Assembly: GCA_009829735.1 (NCBI GenBank)
Contig: CM020619.1
Span: 10,654,375 to 10,718,374 of the forward strand
DNA from: Pyropia yezoensis
Lineage: Eukaryota; Rhodophyta; Bangiophyceae; Bangiales; Bangiaceae
DNA length: 64,000 bases
Reading direction: 5' to 3'
A program made the translations under genes and the position numbers. Positions 60,098-64,000 of this stretch are shown in pieces. Numbering within the stretch: position 1 is the stretch's first letter; every line of letters begins with the position of its first letter. The notes below the pieces were generated by a model. It was not told where the DNA came from and searched no databases. It saw nothing but the letters and a program-made list of their open reading frames with translations.

Positions 60098-61633
60098 ATG
60101 GCGGACGTCTCTGGGAATACTCATGGGGCGCTGCCTACCTTCATGGCGGCCGCGGACGACAGCCTGCTGAACGAGGAGCAGAAGGGCGTGGTGGCCTCTG
60201 TCCGCATGCTGGAGGCCGAGATGGCGGCTACGCCGATGTCGGGCGAGCAGGTCAAGGCTGCTGTCTCTGAGCTACTCCCGCCTGCCGTCCTCTTCAGCCC
60301 GAGCTTGGTGGCGTTGCCGTACCTTCATCGGGACCTGCGCAACTGGCTGAACGCGCGTGGTGCCAACCTGGAGCAGCATCCCTCACACCGCATCAAGATG
60401 ACGCTGGCGACGGCGCTGTACCCGGAAGCCGAAGAGCGGTCTGTCGCCACGGAGATGGCCTCGGAGGTGGAAGCGGCTGGTCGTCGTTCCCGTGTGGCGG
60501 GCGTGCAGCACGAGAGCGCGCTGTCTACTGCTACCAGCGCTGCGGCGTCGGGGGCCAGCGCTGATCGTGCAGCCCACAACGTCGCCATGCGCTTCCGCGA
60601 CCAAGCTGCCAAGTTCAGTGGTAACCTCGGCGAGAGCTGGAACGAGTATGTCGCCGAGTACCAGCAGGTCGCGCGTGACTACGAGCTGACTGCGTCCCAG
60701 AAGCTGCAGTACTTGCACAACCTGCTGCGCGGCGATGCCAAGCGCTTCTTCCTGGACCGTGTGCACGGGACCGCGGCTACGTTTGCGCAGGCCGTCGACA
60801 TGGTCAGTGCCGAGTACAACTCCATCGTCCGTCAAGACCGAGTCAAGAACTACCTGAGCGGCTTGCGACTGAGCTCCTTCGTCAAGGACGGGACCGACGT
60901 CACGGTGGCGCTGGAAAAGACGTACAAGACTATCAGTAAGCTGGCGCCCCAAGTGCCCCGGTCTCATCATGGCGAGTCCTACAAGGTGGAGTTCCTGCGC
61001 AACGCGGTTGTCGGCAACGCGTGGGCGACTGAGCCCCTGAGCCGCATCGCGACGCACCGCTTGACGTTCCAGCAGCTGTACGGTGAGCTGGAAGCCGCGC
61101 TTCACCTGCACAACGAGGCTCGCATGGCGGTCATGCGCGATGAGGTCGCGCGCGGACCTACGCCTGTGGAGGACAAGGTGCCCGGGATCCTGTTCGCTGG
61201 CCAAGGTCACTACGTGCGCCGGAACAAGGACTTCGGCAAGCGACACGGTGCAGTCAAGGGCAGCGGTAGCGAGCCGCGCTTCGACCCATTGTCCCTGATG
61301 TGATGCTTCAACTGCGACGATCGCTCGCACTCCCTTGGCAACTGCCCTCATCCCGTCAACGCCGTCAAGGCCGCTAAGTGTAAGCTGGAGTACTACGCCA
61401 AGAAGCGCGCTACGCAGCCCGCGGCCAGCGCCGTCTTGTACCAGCTATGCTCGCAGCTGGATGCGGCTGGAGTCACGGGTGAAGACGACGACGGCGACAA
61501 GGCTGACGAGAGCGACGAAGCGGGTGGCGCGGCGCAGAACGACGTCGACATCTTTGAGACTCTCGTGCAGGACTCGGAGCCGGCCGCCAAGGACGACGAC
61601 GGGGTGCAGAGCGACGAGTCGGATTTTGCGTAG
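60098..61633 (+). CDS. Gag of the Copia element, with in-frame UGA before the zinc knuckle
   Basis: From ATG 60098 the frame codes 401 residues, then UGA (61301-61303), then continues in the same frame for 109 more codons to UAG at 61631-61633. The first part has a Copia Gag-like core (AKFSGNLGESWNEYVAEYQQ, DAKRFFLD). Directly after the UGA comes a canonical CX2CX4HX4C knuckle (CFNCDDRSHSLGNC), then an acidic tail. So the stop separates the capsid part from the nucleic-acid-binding knuckle. It could be a UGG to UGA decay mutation, or a readthrough site. Pol overlaps the tail in the -1 frame. Confidence 0.8.
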
Positions 61634-64000
61634 AGGGCAGGAGTCGTCGACTTGCCCTCGCACACAGACGGCGGGGTCGACCCCCGCGTATCGAAGAGGA
61701 CCCCGGCTTCCTGACTCTGCTGGAGACGGTGGAAGACTTCCAAGGGGCGTGCGTCGACACTGGCGCACAACGCACCGTCATCGGCAAGCCGCAAGCCTAC
61801 GCGTACCTGAACTGGGCGGGACTGCCACGACGACTCAAGCGGGACAAGGTGCCCGAGGTGTACCGCTTTGGCGGAAGCCGGCACGCCAGTATTGGCACGC
61901 TGGCTATGCGCATCCCTCTGGCCGACGACTTCTTCATGCAGCTGATGGTGAACGTCGTGGACGTGAACGTGCCTCTGCTGTTCGGGCTGGACATCCTCGA
62001 CAAGTTCCGTATGTACGCCAACACCGTGCTCAACCGACTCGTGTGCGAAGCCTACTCCGTCACGGTGCCGCTGGTGCGCAAGCTTGGTCACGTTTACTAT
62101 GTCTGGGAGCAGAACGTGCTCTACACCATGCCGGAACTGCGCAAGCTGCACCGACACTTCTTCCATCCGCAGCCGGACCGCCTTTACGCCGTCATCAACA
62201 AGGCCGGCGGAGAGCACGCCAAGCCAAGCACCTTGAAGCAGCTGCAGGACGTGTCCCGTAATTGTGACCTGTGCCAGCGGCTCGGGAAGGATCCAAGTCG
62301 GTTCCGCGTAGCATTGCCACCTGGCGACATAGTCTTCAACCGGACGGTGCTGCTGGACATCATGTACCTCGACGGGAAGCCGCTGCTGCACGTGGTCGAC
62401 AAGGACACGCTCTTCAGTGCCGCGACCTTCCTTTCCAACGGCGAGTCGACGGAGGACGTCTGGCGGGCGTACGTGCGTTGCTGGGTGACTCCGTACATCG
62501 GCTATTCGGACTTCATGCACACCGACCAAGGACCACAGCTCGCGTCGGACGAATGGAAGGCGCTGCAGCTGTCTGCGGGCATCAAGCGACTGGAGTCCGG
62601 CGTGGAGTCGCACAACTCTCTTGGCGTCGGCGAGCGCTACCATGCCTTCCTGCGGCGGATCTACTGGCGGGTCAGGGCTGCTCACTCGGACTTGCCCGTG
62701 GAGGACGCTCTGGCACTCTCTGTGTGGGGCATGAACCAGACGGCTGGACCGAGCGGGCTCGTGCCGACTCTGATGGTCTTTGGGGTCCTGCCGCGGATGC
62801 CCGTGACGCCGGTAAACCTTCCTGGGCAACGCGACCGTGTCATGGCGATGCACGCCGCCCGGGACGAGATGGCAAAGCACGTCGCCAAGTCGCGGCTGGA
62901 GCGCGCCGCGCGCAGCCGCGTCCCCGCCTCTGCTGATGCTATCATCCGAGCCGGTATGTCCGTGTTGGTCTACCGCGAGAAGCCGGTTGATCGATGGTTG
63001 GGGCCGTACCGTGTTCTGTCAACCAATGGCAAGCAAGTGTGGCTCAACGTTGGCAACTCCGTGAAGCTCTTCTCCGTGGACAAGGTGAAGGAGTACCGGC
63101 CGGAGCAGGCCGAGGAGACTTCCACTACGGCTGCTGATCATGTGACGCCTGTGTCAGGCGGGCCTCGTGTTCGGGACGTCGTCGAGGTTGCTGAAGACGG
63201 ACAAGTCGTGCCGACGGCATCGGTACCTGCGACGGAGCATGCGCCGACCGCCCTTCCGCGAGCTACAGAGGTGTACGTGACGGAGGTGCTCAAGACTGGC
63301 GACGCGCGCATATCGTCAAAGATAATCCAAGACGCGCGCCGGGCTGAAGCAGAGGGACTCCTGAAGCGGAAGGTGTGGGTTGCAGTCAAGCGCAAGTCCC
63401 TGCCCCGTCACGCCAACATCCTGGGTGGCCGTTTTGTGCACGTGCTGAAGCACGTCGGTACGCCCGAGGAGAAGGGGAAGAGTCGCTACGTCGTGCAGGG
63501 CAACCGCGATCACGCCAAGCCGTTCGTCGTGCACAACCTGTCTACACTGCGGCAGCGGTCGACGAAGATCATCGTGTCCACCAGTGCTGTCTGCGGCTTT
63601 CGAGTCTTCTCGCACGACGTCAACCAGTCCTACCTTCAGAGCAAGGACAAGCTGTCTCGACCTGTGTACCTGAGTCCGAGGGAGGAGGACCGTACCATCC
63701 TGGGTGTCGCTGACGACGAAGTGCTGCGCATCCTCAAGCCTCTCTACGGCCTCTGTGACGCGGGAGACTACTGGAGCGCGACGATGACTTCCCACGTTGA
63801 GGGCGACCTGTCTATGTCGCCGCTGACGGGGGACCCGGCCCTGTACGTCAAGGACGGAGGTGGTGACGTCGACGGTCTTCTCGGCTCGTACGTGGACGAC
63901 ATGCTGCTGGGCGGGAACGAGGAGTTCCAGCGCCTGACGGAAACGACGCTGGCCCGCTTCGAGTCCAAGCCGCGTGAGTGGGACAACACGGAGTTTCTGG
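61507..64000 (+). CDS. Copia Pol: protease, integrase, reverse transcriptase (runs off right edge)
   Basis: Open from 61507 to the window end in the -1 frame relative to Gag; real translation likely starts by frameshift or processing within 61507-61633. Protease: VDTGAQRTVIG (Asp codon 61756). Integrase: zinc-binding His pair near 62150 and CDLC (Cys codons 62263, 62272), then catalytic Asp (62356), Asp (62524, in HTDQGPQL) and Glu (62632, in GVGERYH); the second Asp and Glu are 35 residues apart, a D35E spacing. Reverse transcriptase: KRKSLPRHANILGG onward with GFRVFSHDVNQSYLQS and the active-site YVDDMLL (63889-63909). RNase H lies beyond the edge. No stop interrupts the 830 codons, so the element may be fairly young. 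Confidence 0.9.

Larger units (their letters stand above)
59244..64000 (+). mobile_element. Copia-type LTR retrotransposon, 5' part
   Basis: Order LTR, Gag with zinc knuckle, protease, integrase, reverse transcriptase is that of Ty1/copia elements (integrase before RT). The element continues past the right edge. Confidence 0.88.

Noticed and set aside
1..64000. tRNA, rRNA or CRISPR features
   Set aside because: No cloverleaf with TTCGA-type loop, no rRNA-like conserved block and no spaced direct-repeat array was seen.

Overview
The window looks like nuclear DNA of a GC-rich, intron-poor photosynthetic eukaryote. By eye it is about 65-70% GC, with proline/alanine/glycine-rich low-complexity protein tails, very long C/G homopolymers, spliceosomal GT-AG introns in a few genes and spliced or single-exon eukaryotic genes. 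It carries sterol (squalene epoxidase) and phytol/tocopherol (phytol kinase) genes, a mitochondrial malonyl-CoA decarboxylase and a mitochondrial-carrier protein. A bangiophyte red alga of the Porphyra/Pyropia type is my best guess; this is inference, not proof.

Layout. 1-1896: 5' end of an LTR retrotransposon on the minus strand (LTR, primer-binding site, Gag) running off the left edge. 1919-5138: a PIF/Harbinger-type pair (three-exon transposase, plus; Myb/SANT-like partner, minus, convergent). 6225-7778: a previously unmarked non-autonomous TIR element. 8132-40890: the host gene block: secreted oligopeptidase B-like peptidase, Myb-like protein, squalene epoxidase, phytol kinase, malonyl-CoA decarboxylase, a 1463-residue fusion of papain-like amidase, two cNMP-binding domains, EF-hands and a mitochondrial carrier, a HEAT-like protein, a serine beta-lactamase-like protein, an unrecognised two-exon gene, a secreted endonuclease and an S26 signal peptidase. 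43217-45692 and 54594-56254: two Crinkler-type genes (P-loop NTPase plus nuclease; kinase-like). Between them lies a complete 7.6-kb Harbinger element (46329-53925) with matching TIRs and TAA target duplications. 56255-59243 is mostly low-complexity DNA. 59244-64000 is the 5' part of a Copia retrotransposon (candidate LTR, Gag, Pol) running off the right edge.

How it fits together. Host genes are arranged as divergent and convergent pairs with 0.1-2 kb gaps, and several divergent gaps carry a GTACTGTAC-type motif. Mobile DNA makes up both flanks and splits the Crinkler pair. Several genes have their reading frame broken exactly at homopolymer runs, which points to assembly indels or recent decay; coordinates of those genes span the break.
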